In this document: positions 52,543-61,856 of the stretch, in pieces | Position numbering within the stretch: position 1 is the stretch's first letter | How the letters are laid out: each line of letters starts with the position of its first letter | NCBI GenBank assembly: GCA_964517495.1 | Contig: CAZFER010000003.1 | Coordinates: forward strand, 62,001-126,000 | Direction of reading: 5' to 3' | Origin: CAZFER01 sp964517495 | Lineage (GTDB): Bacteria; Hinthialibacterota; Hinthialibacteria; Hinthialibacterales; Hinthialibacteraceae | DNA: 64,000 nucleotides | Made by a program: the position numbers and the translations under genes | Notes under the pieces: model-generated | The model's database searches: none | What the model was told of the DNA's origin: nothing | What the model saw: the letters and a program-made list of their open reading frames with translations, nothing else

Positions 52543-53352
52543 ATGAAAGAACGCAGTTCATTTATTGTATCATTTCTTTTTCATCTTGGTGTTTTCCTTT
52601 TTTTGATTATTTCACCAAGGGCTGATTTTAAACTGCAGGATAATTACGTCCCGGTCGCTTTGGAGTCGTTTGAGGAAGAACCGGTCCAACCCGAAAAGGA
52701 ACCTGAACCAAAACCAAAAGAAGAGGTGAAACCTCCTGAACCCGAACCAGAGCCGGAACCTGAAATCGAACCTGAACCAGAGAAAAAAAAGCCGGAATTA
52801 TCAGATGAAATTCGGGAAATGATCGAAAAACGGCTGAAAAAGAAACACCCGACACCAACGCCCAAACCCACCGTTAAGAAAAAGCCAACACCCAAAAAGA
52901 AACCCACCCCTACACCCAAGAAACCATCGCCTACGCCGATTCCGACATATAAGATGATCCCCCTTTCAAAACTGCCGCTTGCCGAGTCCACCTCTGCGCC
53001 GACGGTACAATCAGCATCATCCACGGAATATAAATTCACTATCGATGCGGGAAACTCAAATGTGGATTTCAACAATTATGCGGGTATGTTAAGGAACCTT
53101 CTTCTTCGTCATTGGTCACCCCCAACCAGCAACCGGCCGGAGCAGAAAGAATATCAAACCCTGGCGGCTTTCACTATTTACAAGGATGGAATCATAACTA
53201 ATATCATTATTGAAAATTCTTCCGGATGGAAGAAATTGGATGATTCTGTTGTTGAAGCGATCAAAGGGGTAAGTGGGACATTGAATTTACCCCCTGAATT
53301 TAAAGAAAACAGCATTCGTGTGCGTTTTCCATTTATTTTACCGTTGAAATAG
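52543..53352 (+). CDS. tolA: TolA/TonB-like energy-transducing protein
   Basis: A 269-residue protein with one N-terminal membrane helix (about 7-23), a long Pro/Glu/Lys-rich periplasmic spacer and a C-terminal domain of the TolA/TonB_C type. The spacer (about 45-140) has acidic PEPEPEPE-like runs followed by basic KKPTPKKKPTPTPKK runs, opposite charges in sequence. The final domain (about 175-269) has LRNLLLRHWSPP and TIYKDGIITNIIIENSSG, as in TonB-C families. Its place between tolR and tolB argues for TolA. Confidence 0.85.
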   Translation: MKERSSFIVSFLFHLGVFLFLIISPRADFKLQDNYVPVALESFEEEPVQPEKEPEPKPKEEVKPPEPEPEPEPEIEPEPEKKKPELSDEIREMIEKRLKKKHPTPTPKPTVKKKPTPKKKPTPTPKKPSPTPIPTYKMIPLSKLPLAESTSAPTVQSASSTEYKFTIDAGNSNVDFNNYAGMLRNLLLRHWSPPTSNRPEQKEYQTLAAFTIYKDGIITNIIIENSSGWKKLDDSVVEAIKGVSGTLNLPPEFKENSIRVRFPFILPLK

Positions 53353-53368
53353 GAGTTGAGGGATTTTT

Positions 53369-54814
53369 ATGAAACGTTTTACTATTCTAACCTTATTTGT
53401 CTTTGTTGTACTCGGATGGGGAATGACTCAGGTGGGTTGGTCTCAAAAAGAAATCATCGGCCCTCCCGTCGTCTTCGAATTTGATAATCCACCCCTTTTG
53501 GTCTTGAAGCCCCATGTTCAGGGTGAGTTCCCCAACCAGCAGGATGTGGTTGAGGAATTATATAAATTATTGCTCTTCGACCTCAATTTCGCCGATGTAT
53601 TCAAGGTATATGAAGAAAGTGTCCAAGCCGCCTATTTGAATAAGCAGGATTTAGAAAACAAGGTTTTCGATTATTCCGGTTGGCAAAAACTGCGTTTTCA
53701 AGACGAACCTCTCGATTATGTCGTTAAAACTGTATTGATCCCGCGTGGTGAAGGTGGGTTACAACTCAATTTGTTGGTGTATAATCTTCAGCGAAATGAG
53801 CGTACGATCGGGCGGGCTTATGGGGCGGATCCTCATCCCCCCTTTAAAATGGAGCATTTACGCCGAGCTGGCCACCGGGCAACAGCTTATATAATCTCAA
53901 CCTTGACCAACGATAAAGTCACCCCCATTACGGAATCCCGTTTCTGCTTTGTTAATTACAATAAAGTCAAGGATATCAAAGAGTTATACTTGATCGATTA
54001 TGATGGCCATGAAAGCAGTTTGTTTCGACTGACCTATTATAATTCCAAAACCCTCTTCCCGGATTGGTCGCCAGATGGAAAAGAACTGGCCTATGTTTCC
54101 TTCAAAGACAACTGGTCGGATTGCTTTATTCATACCCTCTCAACAGGTAAAGCCTTCCCCCTTGCCAAGTTTAGAGGCACCAACACCACCCCGCGCTGGT
54201 TTCCGGATGGGAAAAACCTGGTGGTTTCCCTCTCAGCCGAAGGCAATGCGGAATTATACAAAATGCCCCGCGAAGGATCAAAACGCCCCAACCGCTTGAC
54301 CCATCACCAAGCCGCCGAAATCTCTCCAGATGTTTCTTTAGACGGCAATCAGATTGTTTTCACCTCAGATCGTGTCGGATCGCCTCAAATATACATCATG
54401 GATGCAGACGGGACCAATATTAAAAGGCGCTCATATATTGAGCGTAAATGCGATACTCCCATGTGGTCACCGGTACCGATTAAATTAAACGTAACGGGAT
54501 TAGAAGAAAAGAAAGCCTATCGAATTGCATTTACTGGTTTTTTTGATTCAAATCAGGCTGATATTTTTTCAATATGGGCCGATGGTGGGGGGAAAATTCA
54601 ACATACCGATGATCAATGGGAAAATTTGAATCCCACATGGTCTCCCAATGGAAAATACATCGCTTTTTCCTCCAATATGTTGGGAACGGGAAAACACGAG
54701 ATTTTCATCACCCCCAGTAATCCAGCCAAACGGCTATATAATGGCGAAAAGTATTACCGGGTAACATATACCTTGTCTGGCGATAATCTATCACCGGCAT
54801 GGTCTCCTCAATAA
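53369..54814 (+). CDS. tolB: Tol-Pal system protein TolB
   Basis: A periplasmic 481-residue protein with a signal peptide (1-25). The N-terminal domain (about 35-180, LLLFDLNFADVFKVYEES) is followed by a beta-propeller of PD40 repeats: FPDWSPDGKELAYVSF, TPRWFPDGKNLVVSLS, SPDVSLDGNQIVFTSDRVG, NPTWSPNGKYIAFSSNMLG and SPAWSPQ at the end. It binds Pal and TolA in characterised systems. It is of normal length and 16 bp after the TolA-like gene. Confidence 0.93.
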   Translation: MKRFTILTLFVFVVLGWGMTQVGWSQKEIIGPPVVFEFDNPPLLVLKPHVQGEFPNQQDVVEELYKLLLFDLNFADVFKVYEESVQAAYLNKQDLENKVFDYSGWQKLRFQDEPLDYVVKTVLIPRGEGGLQLNLLVYNLQRNERTIGRAYGADPHPPFKMEHLRRAGHRATAYIISTLTNDKVTPITESRFCFVNYNKVKDIKELYLIDYDGHESSLFRLTYYNSKTLFPDWSPDGKELAYVSFKDNWSDCFIHTLSTGKAFPLAKFRGTNTTPRWFPDGKNLVVSLSAEGNAELYKMPREGSKRPNRLTHHQAAEISPDVSLDGNQIVFTSDRVGSPQIYIMDADGTNIKRRSYIERKCDTPMWSPVPIKLNVTGLEEKKAYRIAFTGFFDSNQADIFSIWADGGGKIQHTDDQWENLNPTWSPNGKYIAFSSNMLGTGKHEIFITPSNPAKRLYNGEKYYRVTYTLSGDNLSPAWSPQ

Positions 54815-54955
54815 CTGGTTTTTTTAAGAGAATTTAGCGAAATTTTCCTTAACAGCCGCTGATCTTTCTTGCAATCGAATGAATGTTGAGGTAAATTATC
54901 CTGACATTTGATATTAGGTTTAATGCATTAGGCTAATTCCGTAAGGGAAATTTAA

Positions 54956-55579
54956 GTGGTGAGAAGAAATATTGCGCTATTCATAGGTTTTGTTGTTCTG
55001 TTCAGCGCATTGATCGGTTTTGATCAGGCGTGGAGCACGGGGGATAAGTTGTTTGGCAGGGCGGATCATGCCGAATTTACCCATCCGGATATCTTTAACA
55101 AATTCAGATCAATAAAAGAAAAGAAGGTGGAACCAACCCCTGCTTATCAACACGCTGAAAAAGAAGCCGAAGAAGAACCCGATTTAGATCGAAAAGAGAT
55201 AAAAGATCGACTTATTCCCCTTGATGAATTGGACCGAAGTCTAGTCCAAAGAGTCTTTTTTGATTATGATAAATCGTTTTTAAAGGTAAACGCAAAAAAA
55301 GGAGTCGAAATCAATACTTCCTGGTTGAAGAAACATCCGGAATATGACATCCTTTTAGAGGGCCATTGCGACGAGCGGGGCTCGAATGAATATAATCTCG
55401 CTCTGGGTGAAAGGCGGGCGGTTTCTGTACGCAAGCATATGGTTGAGTTGGGAATAGCCCCTGAACGAATTACCATTCGCAGTTGGGGCGAAGAAAAACC
55501 ACTCGACCATCACTCAACGCTGGAAGCCTATGCCTTAAACCGCCGGGTTGAGTTTTATGCGATACCATTAAGTAAATAG
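54956..55579 (+). CDS. OmpA/Pal-like protein with a non-lipoprotein signal peptide
   Basis: A 207-residue exported protein. The start is GTG at 54956 or 54959 behind AAGGGA. The signal peptide (about 1-27) lacks a lipobox cysteine. After an acidic/basic linker, the C-terminal OmpA-type peptidoglycan-binding domain (about 95-207) has VFFDYDKSFL, LLEGHCDERGSNEYN, LALGERRA and RITIRSWGEEKP. Its domain is close to that of the true Pal encoded next, so the pair looks like a tandem duplication. Lacking a lipid anchor, it should be soluble in the periplasm. Confidence 0.85.
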   Translation: MVRRNIALFIGFVVLFSALIGFDQAWSTGDKLFGRADHAEFTHPDIFNKFRSIKEKKVEPTPAYQHAEKEAEEEPDLDRKEIKDRLIPLDELDRSLVQRVFFDYDKSFLKVNAKKGVEINTSWLKKHPEYDILLEGHCDERGSNEYNLALGERRAVSVRKHMVELGIAPERITIRSWGEEKPLDHHSTLEAYALNRRVEFYAIPLSK

Positions 55580-55745
55580 TGGTCTGAGGGAGGAATTCAC
55601 ACAAAAACTTGCATAGGGAATTCAGGGGGGGACGCTCCTGTGGAGCCGGTTCAACCCGAAAGAATTCATATAAAAGCAAGCAGTAGAGAATTCCAAAGAT
55701 ATATTAAAAACAGGAATCAATAAACGAACTGGGAGGTTCTATTAG

Positions 55746-56309
55746 ATGACCAGGTTTAAAAACACACTAATGCCGATTTTAGTCATTTTTCTGATTGCAG
55801 GATTTGTGATGGGCTGCGCTCAAACACCTGACGGGCCTTCAGCAGGAGCCTATGCCCGGGCCGAAAAAGAAGGGGAAATAAAAGACAACAATGGTGATGA
55901 CCCCTTTGACCCAAGGATTCCAGTAGGTGAGCAAATTAAACTGACTGAATTACCAGGTGTACCTGCAGGTATCTGTGATATGATCCATTTCGATTATGAC
56001 AAGTCGGAAATCAAGCAAGAATGGGTGGAATGCCTCACACTGATCGCTCAGTACATGACAGAGCGTCCTGAATATGATCTGATCATTGAAGGCCACTGCG
56101 ATGAGCGAGGCACCAACGAATACAATATGGCGTTGGGTGAGCGGCGTTCGAAATCGGCAGCTGACTTTTTAATTCAGAAAGGAATGGATGCCGGCCGAAT
56201 CACCACAAATTCATTTGGTGAAGAACAGCCCTTAAAGACATGCTCAGATGAAAGCTGCTGGAAAGTAAATCGCCGCGCTGAGTTTTATGCCGTAAAACAA
56301 GCTCGATAA
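55746..56309 (+). CDS. pal: Peptidoglycan-associated lipoprotein Pal
   Basis: A 187-residue outer-membrane lipoprotein. The signal peptide ends in the lipobox VMGC (Cys24). The OmpA-type domain has IHFDYDKSEIK, IEGHCDERGTNEYN and RRSKSAADFLIQKGM, the standard Pal signature with the diaminopimelate-binding Asp and Arg positions. The last residues before the stop (SDESCWKVNRRAEFYAVK) include two cysteines. A Shine-Dalgarno GGGAGG is upstream. A terminator follows. Confidence 0.93.
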   Translation: MTRFKNTLMPILVIFLIAGFVMGCAQTPDGPSAGAYARAEKEGEIKDNNGDDPFDPRIPVGEQIKLTELPGVPAGICDMIHFDYDKSEIKQEWVECLTLIAQYMTERPEYDLIIEGHCDERGTNEYNMALGERRSKSAADFLIQKGMDAGRITTNSFGEEQPLKTCSDESCWKVNRRAEFYAVKQAR

Positions 56310-56341
56310 ATATTTCGGCAAAAACAAATCACATTGTGATC

Positions 56342-56386
56342 AAAGGCGTATACCTTTCATGGGATATGAGAGTTATGCGCCTTTTT
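56342..56386. terminator. Bidirectional hairpin terminator after pal
   Basis: AAAGGCGTATA near 56343-56353 pairs imperfectly with TTATGCGCCTTT ending near 56385, followed by a short T-run. It separates the convergent pal and glycosyltransferase genes. Confidence 0.55.
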
Positions 56387-56388
56387 AT

Positions 56389-57522
56389 CTAAATCAAGCA
56401 CCGAAGATATAATTCCTGAAACTCTTGGGTCATACGCTGGGCGGAAAAGCGCTCTTGAATGCGTTGTTGAGCCGCTCTTCCCAGTGTTTCACGTTTATAT
56501 TCATCGCTCAGCAATTCATGTAAAAGGTCCTGCAACTCATTTAACTTCCCAGGGGTGAAGATTAGGCCGGATTTGCCATTCTCAACGATTTCCGGAATAC
56601 CGCCGGTTCTCGCTGCCACGACCGGCAAACCGGCGTCCATTGCCTCCAACAACGAAATCGGTTCTCCCTCAACATCCGATGGCAAGGCAAAGATATCCAT
56701 ACCATGCAACAGCCGTCTGGCATCGTTACGGTATCCAGCAAAATATACATGTTTATTGATTCCCAGGTCGTTTGCCATACGCTTGGAGGCTTCTTCCATC
56801 TCACCCTGCCCAACTATCAATAAACGCAACTGGGGAAATTTGTCAACCAATGCAGCTGACGCTTGAATCAGCAAGTCATGCCGCTTGGCAGGGCGCAATT
56901 GAGCCACCATACCAACCACCAAATCATCATCCGCAAAATGAAATTCTCTCCGCACCACATCCCGAACAGATTCCTGGTCTATTTTTTCTTCCAACTCAAT
57001 ACCATTATGAACCAGAGTCATCTTTCGTTCAGGGAGACGAATTACATTTAGAACCTTCTCCATACCCAATTCTGAATTAACCACATAGAGGGTATCCAAG
57101 GGGTGGGTAAGGCGTTCAATCCAGGCGTAAAACCGTCCATATCCTTCAGTGGTGTAAACAGTGCTGATTCCCCCCAGCATTTTAATTTTACGCTTAAACA
57201 TCACAGTTGCCCGGCCTAGAACATTGGAATGGATCAGGAGGCTTTGGATCAAGTCTGGCTTAAAGTCGTTTAATGCCTTTCTCCATCTTTTTAAACCGGA
57301 GAAGAATGAATCTTCTTTCATCCTGAGATTAACACCTGGAACATCGAGTTTTCCCGCGTCATCAATCAAATCACCCGGTCCAAACATGGTGACCAGCATA
57401 GGCTCAAAACATTGACGATCCAAATGACGAAGCAACGATAAAATGATGCGTTCAGTTCCACAAATTTCTGAATCAGAGGTGAGCATTAAAATGCGATATT
57501 TCTTTTTGTTATCCTCATTCAT
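56389..57522 (-). CDS. Glycosyltransferase family 4
   Basis: A 377-residue GT-B enzyme that transfers a sugar from a nucleotide donor, cytoplasmic or membrane-associated. Visible landmarks: ILMLTSDSEICGTERIILSLLRHL near the start, LIQSLLIHSNVLGR, the second domain GMVAQLRPAKRHDLLIQA, LLIVGQGEME, VYFAGYRNDARRLLHGMDIFALPS and the EX7E motif region EGEPISLLEAMDAGLPVVAARTGGIPEIV, shown as parts of the donor-binding site. The acceptor is unknown. The start is uncertain: ATG 57522, or GTG 57534, for which GGAG is too close. Confidence 0.87.
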   Translation of the reverse strand: MNEDNKKKYRILMLTSDSEICGTERIILSLLRHLDRQCFEPMLVTMFGPGDLIDDAGKLDVPGVNLRMKEDSFFSGLKRWRKALNDFKPDLIQSLLIHSNVLGRATVMFKRKIKMLGGISTVYTTEGYGRFYAWIERLTHPLDTLYVVNSELGMEKVLNVIRLPERKMTLVHNGIELEEKIDQESVRDVVRREFHFADDDLVVGMVAQLRPAKRHDLLIQASAALVDKFPQLRLLIVGQGEMEEASKRMANDLGINKHVYFAGYRNDARRLLHGMDIFALPSDVEGEPISLLEAMDAGLPVVAARTGGIPEIVENGKSGLIFTPGKLNELQDLLHELLSDEYKRETLGRAAQQRIQERFSAQRMTQEFQELYLRCLI

Positions 57523-57665
57523 TACCGTTGACACACTCCATCGAATGAATAATGTCCCAAGTTGAATTATCTTAAGGATTTGTTGAAAGAATTTCCAATT
57601 TTTTTGTTTACACTATAGTCCTAATAGACTTATAATAAAGACAAGTCAATTTTGAGGATAAAACA

Positions 57666-57777
57666 TCCATTCCCCACCCAAGAATGGATGGGGCTAGGGG
57701 AGGGTTGAAAAAATGTTGTGCAAATCCCTTTAACCCCCTCGTAAACCTTCCCCCATAGCGTTGGGGGAAAAATGAAA
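57666..57777 (+). repeat. Composite dispersed repeat, copy D
   Basis: CCATTCCCCACCCAAGAATGG followed by GGGGCTAGGGGAGGGTTGA matches the left block of the copy at 38569, and CCTTCCCCCATAGCGTTGGGGG matches its middle hairpin. The 40-bp right block is absent. It occupies the centre of the 322-bp gap between the glycosyltransferase start and the next gene; the flanks are AT-rich without further features. Confidence 0.7.
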
Positions 57778-57844
57778 ATGCATAGTATGGAGATGAATAT
57801 ACTTATTTATGCCTAACTGAATGCAAATATGACAATATCGTTGT

Positions 57845-58441
57845 ATGAGGTTGCTTATGATTTTTTCAGTTCACCCAACTGATGAGCGATGGGAAAAAGA
57901 TGTAAAAGAACGATATGGGAAAGCGTATGCGGAATTGACATCGATATTTCGCCAAATTCTATTTCGGGCGTTTATACGTTGCCACTGGATTCCTGAACCG
58001 CTTGCACTTGATTATCTAACCCGGATTTTGATTGAATTTTTGCCTGCTCCTGCTCAAAAAGAGAACATGATCATCGCCATGGCAGAAGGCGCCATGCATG
58101 AGGATGATCCGGGAAGCATTATCCGAACCTATGAAAAAGTGGGAGAACTAATTTTATGGCTGTCCGGGCTTTATAAACAAAGGCTCTATCAAGCGGAGGG
58201 AAAACGTTCATTTGAGATTGCTTATGAGAAATTACATGATTATGAAGACACACCTGATCAAACCATTGTGATTCCTGGTAAATCTGAATCCTCCACTTCA
58301 AAACGGTTGCGAGTGAATAAAATGTTCAGTGAACAGTTTGAAAATTATCAGGAAATTATAGAAGCGGCCGGTTTGATCGATGATCCTATCTATTTGCGTT
58401 ATCGCAATATGTTTATGACCGATGATTTTTCATCGAATTAA
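57845..58441 (+). CDS. Conserved-looking protein of unknown function
   Basis: A 198-residue protein without signal or membrane segment. It is largely alpha-helical, with an N-terminal region rich in Tyr, Arg and Trp (ERWEKDVKERYGKAYAELTSIFRQIL) and a charged C-terminal third (SKRLRVNKMFSEQFENYQEII). No motif was recognised. The start is ATG 57845 or 57857; neither has a Shine-Dalgarno. Its stop overlaps the convergent flavoprotein stop by 4 bp, leaving no room for a terminator between them. Confidence 0.6.
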   Translation: MRLLMIFSVHPTDERWEKDVKERYGKAYAELTSIFRQILFRAFIRCHWIPEPLALDYLTRILIEFLPAPAQKENMIIAMAEGAMHEDDPGSIIRTYEKVGELILWLSGLYKQRLYQAEGKRSFEIAYEKLHDYEDTPDQTIVIPGKSESSTSKRLRVNKMFSEQFENYQEIIEAAGLIDDPIYLRYRNMFMTDDFSSN

Positions 58442-59439
58442 AAAGTAAAATCGGTTTTGTTCCGGTTTTCATCGATGTGGTCCATAATGACAATGGCATG
58501 AAACCGGCTGTTTTCGATAAACCAGCGGCTGGTTAGCATGCCACCCACTACAACACCGGCCATGTATACACCTGGCCGAGTGGTTTGGTAAGTGTCAGGA
58601 TGATGGATGGGGGTGCGATGAGGGTCATCGTCGATCTCGATGCCAATTTTTTGTATCAGTGTATAGTCCGGTTCATAGCCGGTTAGTGCTATGACGAAAT
58701 CGTTGGCAATTTCAAAAGATATCCCCTCAGGGCCACTTAAAATCACCTGTTTAGGTTTTATTTCTTTGACTACTGTATTGAAATAGGCGGTTACTTCACC
58801 GGATTTAACCCGGTTTTCAATATCAGGAAGTATCCAATATTTCACCCCTTCCTTAAACCCGGCGCTGCGAATGACCATCGAAACTTCCGCTCCATGCCGA
58901 AAACATTCTAACGCTGTTTGTGTGGCTGAATTACCGTTCCCTACAATAAGGACTTTCTGCCAGGAATAATAATGCGGTTCGTTATAATAGTGAGTTACTT
59001 TTGGCAAGTCTTCGCCGGGAACATTCAACAATCTTGGTTTGGAGTAAAAACCGATGGCGGTAATGATTTTTGAGGCTTTATACTCATTTTGATCGGTAAT
59101 AACAGTGAAATTTCCATCCTCACCTTTAACCTTGTCAACGGCTTCGAAGAGATGGATGTTTAATTCAAAGGTTTCCGCCACCCGGCGGTAATATTCAAGC
59201 GCCTCCCGGCGAAAGGGTTTCTCATTGGGTGTTACGAAAGGTAATCCACCCAATTCGAGTAAATCGGGGGTTGAAAAGAATTTCATATTGGCGGGGTAAT
59301 GGTAAATCGAATTGACCAGGCATCCTTTTTCAACAATGAGATAACTATAACCACGTTTTTGGGCTTCAATCCCACACGCGAGGCCAATGGGACCTGCTCC
59401 GATGATCAGGATGTCATATGTATTCTCTTGTTTGATCAT
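58438..59439 (-). CDS. YpdA-family FAD/NAD(P)-dependent oxidoreductase
   Basis: A two-dinucleotide-fold flavoprotein of 333 residues. The FAD site is ILIIGAGPIGLACGIEAQKRG, the NAD(P) site VLIVGNGNSATQTALECFRHG and the C-terminal FAD contact GVYMAGVVVGGM. There is no CxxC redox pair typical of thioredoxin reductase. The pattern follows YpdA/Bdr, the bacillithiol-disulfide reductase of Firmicutes and relatives; whether this organism makes bacillithiol is unknown. ATG 59439 is preferred to a TTG at 59448. Confidence 0.85.
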   Translation of the reverse strand: MIKQENTYDILIIGAGPIGLACGIEAQKRGYSYLIVEKGCLVNSIYHYPANMKFFSTPDLLELGGLPFVTPNEKPFRREALEYYRRVAETFELNIHLFEAVDKVKGEDGNFTVITDQNEYKASKIITAIGFYSKPRLLNVPGEDLPKVTHYYNEPHYYSWQKVLIVGNGNSATQTALECFRHGAEVSMVIRSAGFKEGVKYWILPDIENRVKSGEVTAYFNTVVKEIKPKQVILSGPEGISFEIANDFVIALTGYEPDYTLIQKIGIEIDDDPHRTPIHHPDTYQTTRPGVYMAGVVVGGMLTSRWFIENSRFHAIVIMDHIDENRNKTDFTF

Positions 59440-59499
59440 AGAAATCAAGTTGAAAATGTCTTATTACGCCACGAGGTTAAGAACAAATTTAGCCTATAT

Positions 59500-59525
59500 G
59501 AAAAAACCCCTCAAAGAGGGGTTTG
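59500..59525 (-). terminator. Intrinsic terminator after tRNA-Phe
   Basis: On the minus strand ACCCCTC-TTT-GAGGGGT forms a perfect 7-bp stem (59506-59522) followed by a run of T. It lies 15 nt behind the tRNA-Phe 3' end. Confidence 0.85.
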
Positions 59526-59537
59526 ATAGGGCATTAA

Positions 59538-59613
<76 letters not shown>

Positions 59614-59855
59614 ACAACGAAGATAATGTATACATCCATAAGCCCTATCTGTAAAGTCTCAGCCCCCCAGGATGTTAGATTCTTATAGGCAAATTACCCC
59701 TTATTTTATGTGGGGTGGAATTTCTGTCGATAAAAGATATGATCATAGACTATATTGTATCTCTAACCAGGAAATCGGGAATATTTGCAGGTATTTTTCC
59801 CCGTTTATTCAACATGAATTTGTTGGATAGATGATAGCAATATGGAGATGAGCTC

Positions 59856-60038
59856 ATGGCCAGTGATGAAGCGATCAAAAAAATGATCCAGGCTATAATG
59901 GATAAACGGAAAAAACTTGGTATGGCCGACTGGGGACTTGTTCCGGTTGAAGATGTGTTATCACGGCTGGATCAATTTGAATCGAAGAATAAATCCAAAG
60001 AGTCATCGAAAACACACCTTGAGAATGACCAAAATTAA
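59856..60038 (+). CDS. Small soluble protein, unknown function
   Basis: A 60-residue highly charged protein (MASDEAIKKMIQAIMDKRKK start, then DWGLVPVEDVLSRLDQFE and a Lys/Ser/Glu-rich tail). GGAGATGAGCTC precedes the ATG, supporting translation. No family recognised. It is 90 bp upstream of the membrane-protein gene on the same strand. Confidence 0.5.
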   Translation: MASDEAIKKMIQAIMDKRKKLGMADWGLVPVEDVLSRLDQFESKNKSKESSKTHLENDQN

Positions 60039-60127
60039 ATCAAAATATATTTCTTATAAATCCACGCTCAAAATAAATTGAAGATACACCGTGGATTTTT
60101 TAAACCACGGAATAATGGGAGAAAGCT

Positions 60128-60625
60128 ATGAATTTGGCCGGAATTGTTCTCTATACTTTGATAGGAGTGACTGGCTTTTTGTTTGGCCTTTATTCCGACA
60201 GAATAAATTTCACCATGATGGAAAAATTACCGGGCATGTTGAGCAATCGTAAAGTGTTATTTTTCGGCGGCTTGCTGGTTGTTTTACTTGGATTTGGTTG
60301 TGCTTATGCCATTGGAGACCACCATGCCGTCATTACCTTGATCGGCGGCTGGATTATCTTACTAGGCTCTGCTCCCTGGTTTGATCGCCGGATTATGCGA
60401 AAAAGTTTTGCCCCCCCGGAACGGCGGGTTATACGAAACACCATGTTTGCAGGTTTGTTCATCACCATTTTAAGTACAGGTCTGCTTTATTTCCCACCTG
60501 CATTATCACCTGGGACCTTTTTCATCGGACTGGCAATTACTGTGCTGGCCGGAAGATTATGGTGGAAACAGGATGTTGAATTTGAATATCAACACATGGT
60601 CCACAGCAAGCGTGATTATTCCTAA
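60128..60625 (+). CDS. Four-helix membrane protein, unknown function
   Basis: A 165-residue inner-membrane protein with hydrophobic segments near 5-22, 40-62, 66-83 and 100-140 (the last long enough for two). GGGAG lies 7 nt before the ATG. The loops are basic (RRIMRKSFAPPERRVIRN). No motif was recognised. Its end overlaps the convergent trpF gene by 4 bp. Confidence 0.6.
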   Translation: MNLAGIVLYTLIGVTGFLFGLYSDRINFTMMEKLPGMLSNRKVLFFGGLLVVLLGFGCAYAIGDHHAVITLIGGWIILLGSAPWFDRRIMRKSFAPPERRVIRNTMFAGLFITILSTGLLYFPPALSPGTFFIGLAITVLAGRLWWKQDVEFEYQHMVHSKRDYS

Positions 60626-61338
60626 GTGACAACATTTCGCCCACCGTCTGGTCTTTCCAACGATCGGACAGCGGAGATCAGTTGAAGAACTTTATCCGGG
60701 TCTTTTTTCCCTTTGGTCAATTCAACCCCCGACGATAGATCAATGCCATAGGGTTGAACGCGAGTAACTGCCTCGAAGACGTTATTCGGATTAATGCCGC
60801 CTGCGAGGTACACTGGATGGTTAGCCCGTTGGCATAATTCACGGGCAGTTTGCCAATCAACAGTTTGTCCGGTTCCTCCCAATTGCTTTTCTCCTTGCTG
60901 GATACACATGGCATCAACCACCAGGGAATCGGCCCCTGCTTGAATATATAGTTTCATTTCCCTGACGAAGGCTTCAATATCCGATTGTTCTTCTTTTTCA
61001 CCCGCGGGAAGATGGATAACCTTCCATACATCACATTCAACACGCTGTTTGATGGTTTGCACCATTTCTGGGGTTTCATACCCGTGCATCTGCAAAGCTG
61101 CCGGTGATAAGGATTGAACCGTTTGAAGGTTTTCTTCGACTGTTTTATCCAATGTGACCGCCACGATGGGTAAAGGTGGATTCTTGAATTTTTCGACAGC
61201 GTCCTCCAACCGACTAGCACGTACGGAAGGAATATCAATCAATAAACCACCGTAATCAGCACCAGCCCTGGCAACCAGGGCGAGGTCTTCTGGATTGGAA
61301 ATACCACAGATTTTGATTTTACAGTTCATATGATTCAT
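60622..61338 (-). CDS. trpF: Phosphoribosylanthranilate isomerase
   Basis: Catalyses the third step of tryptophan biosynthesis, an Amadori rearrangement, in the cytoplasm. It is 238 residues and a (beta/alpha)8 barrel with KICGISNPEDL (catalytic Cys), ALQMHGYE, LVVDAM, GGTGQTVDW, YLAGGINPNNV and YGIDLSSGVE, the normal family landmarks. The start is ATG 61338 or 61329. No other trp gene is in the window, so it stands alone here. Confidence 0.94.
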   Translation of the reverse strand: MNHMNCKIKICGISNPEDLALVARAGADYGGLLIDIPSVRASRLEDAVEKFKNPPLPIVAVTLDKTVEENLQTVQSLSPAALQMHGYETPEMVQTIKQRVECDVWKVIHLPAGEKEEQSDIEAFVREMKLYIQAGADSLVVDAMCIQQGEKQLGGTGQTVDWQTARELCQRANHPVYLAGGINPNNVFEAVTRVQPYGIDLSSGVELTKGKKDPDKVLQLISAVRSLERPDGGRNVVT

Positions 61339-61573
61339 TTTTCAGGGCGGTTTTGGGATACCCCCACCACACGGAGTGATTTTTTCCTTCCCGCCCCTCA
61401 ATTAAAAGGTTTCTTTTTCAGGATTCGGTTATAAGATTTCATATTAATTCTGCGGAGAAATTATACCATTTGAAAAATAAATGTAACCTTGTAACCCAAA
61501 AACAAAGATAATTCATAAGCACAATCGTTTTTGTACTAAGAATTAAGCGAGATTTAAATCAACTGGCCATGCC

Positions 61574-61792
61574 ATGAATTGCATCGATATGGTAGCGTTA
61601 ATATTAAAAGCTGGACGTATCTTTTGTGGCTCTCTGTTAGTCATAGCCGGACTCATTATCTGGCCGTTACCTATTCCGTTTGGCGCGATTATGTGTTTTG
61701 CGGGCTTTGGTATACTATCCGTGGATAGTCCGTTTATACGGAAATATTTTGAACAGATTAAGGATAAAATTTTCAAAAAGAAAGAGAAATAA
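61574..61792 (+). CDS. Small membrane protein, possibly PGPGW-like
   Basis: A 72-residue protein with two hydrophobic stretches (about 14-31 and 33-48, GSLLVIAGLIIWPLPIPFGAIM split by PLPIP) and a basic tail ending in a Lys run. The hydrophobic-PLPxP-hydrophobic layout resembles the small PGPGW transmembrane family, but the central motif differs. It could be a real gene; the ribosome site is weak. Confidence 0.45.
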   Translation: MNCIDMVALILKAGRIFCGSLLVIAGLIIWPLPIPFGAIMCFAGFGILSVDSPFIRKYFEQIKDKIFKKKEK

Positions 61793-61856
61793 ATACACTT
61801 ATTCAGCATTGCCCCCGGAAGAATGGCGAAAAAAGAACAAAAAACACAGGGGATTT

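Noticed and set aside
52644..53075. A Gly/Val/Ser-rich open frame opposite the TolA-like gene.
   Set aside because: It is the mirror of the Pro/Glu/Lys-rich spacer codons; low complexity and no start context.
57666..57777. The C-rich/G-rich repeats considered as CRISPR units.
   Set aside because: Copies are single, far apart and lack regular spacers; no cas gene is in the window.
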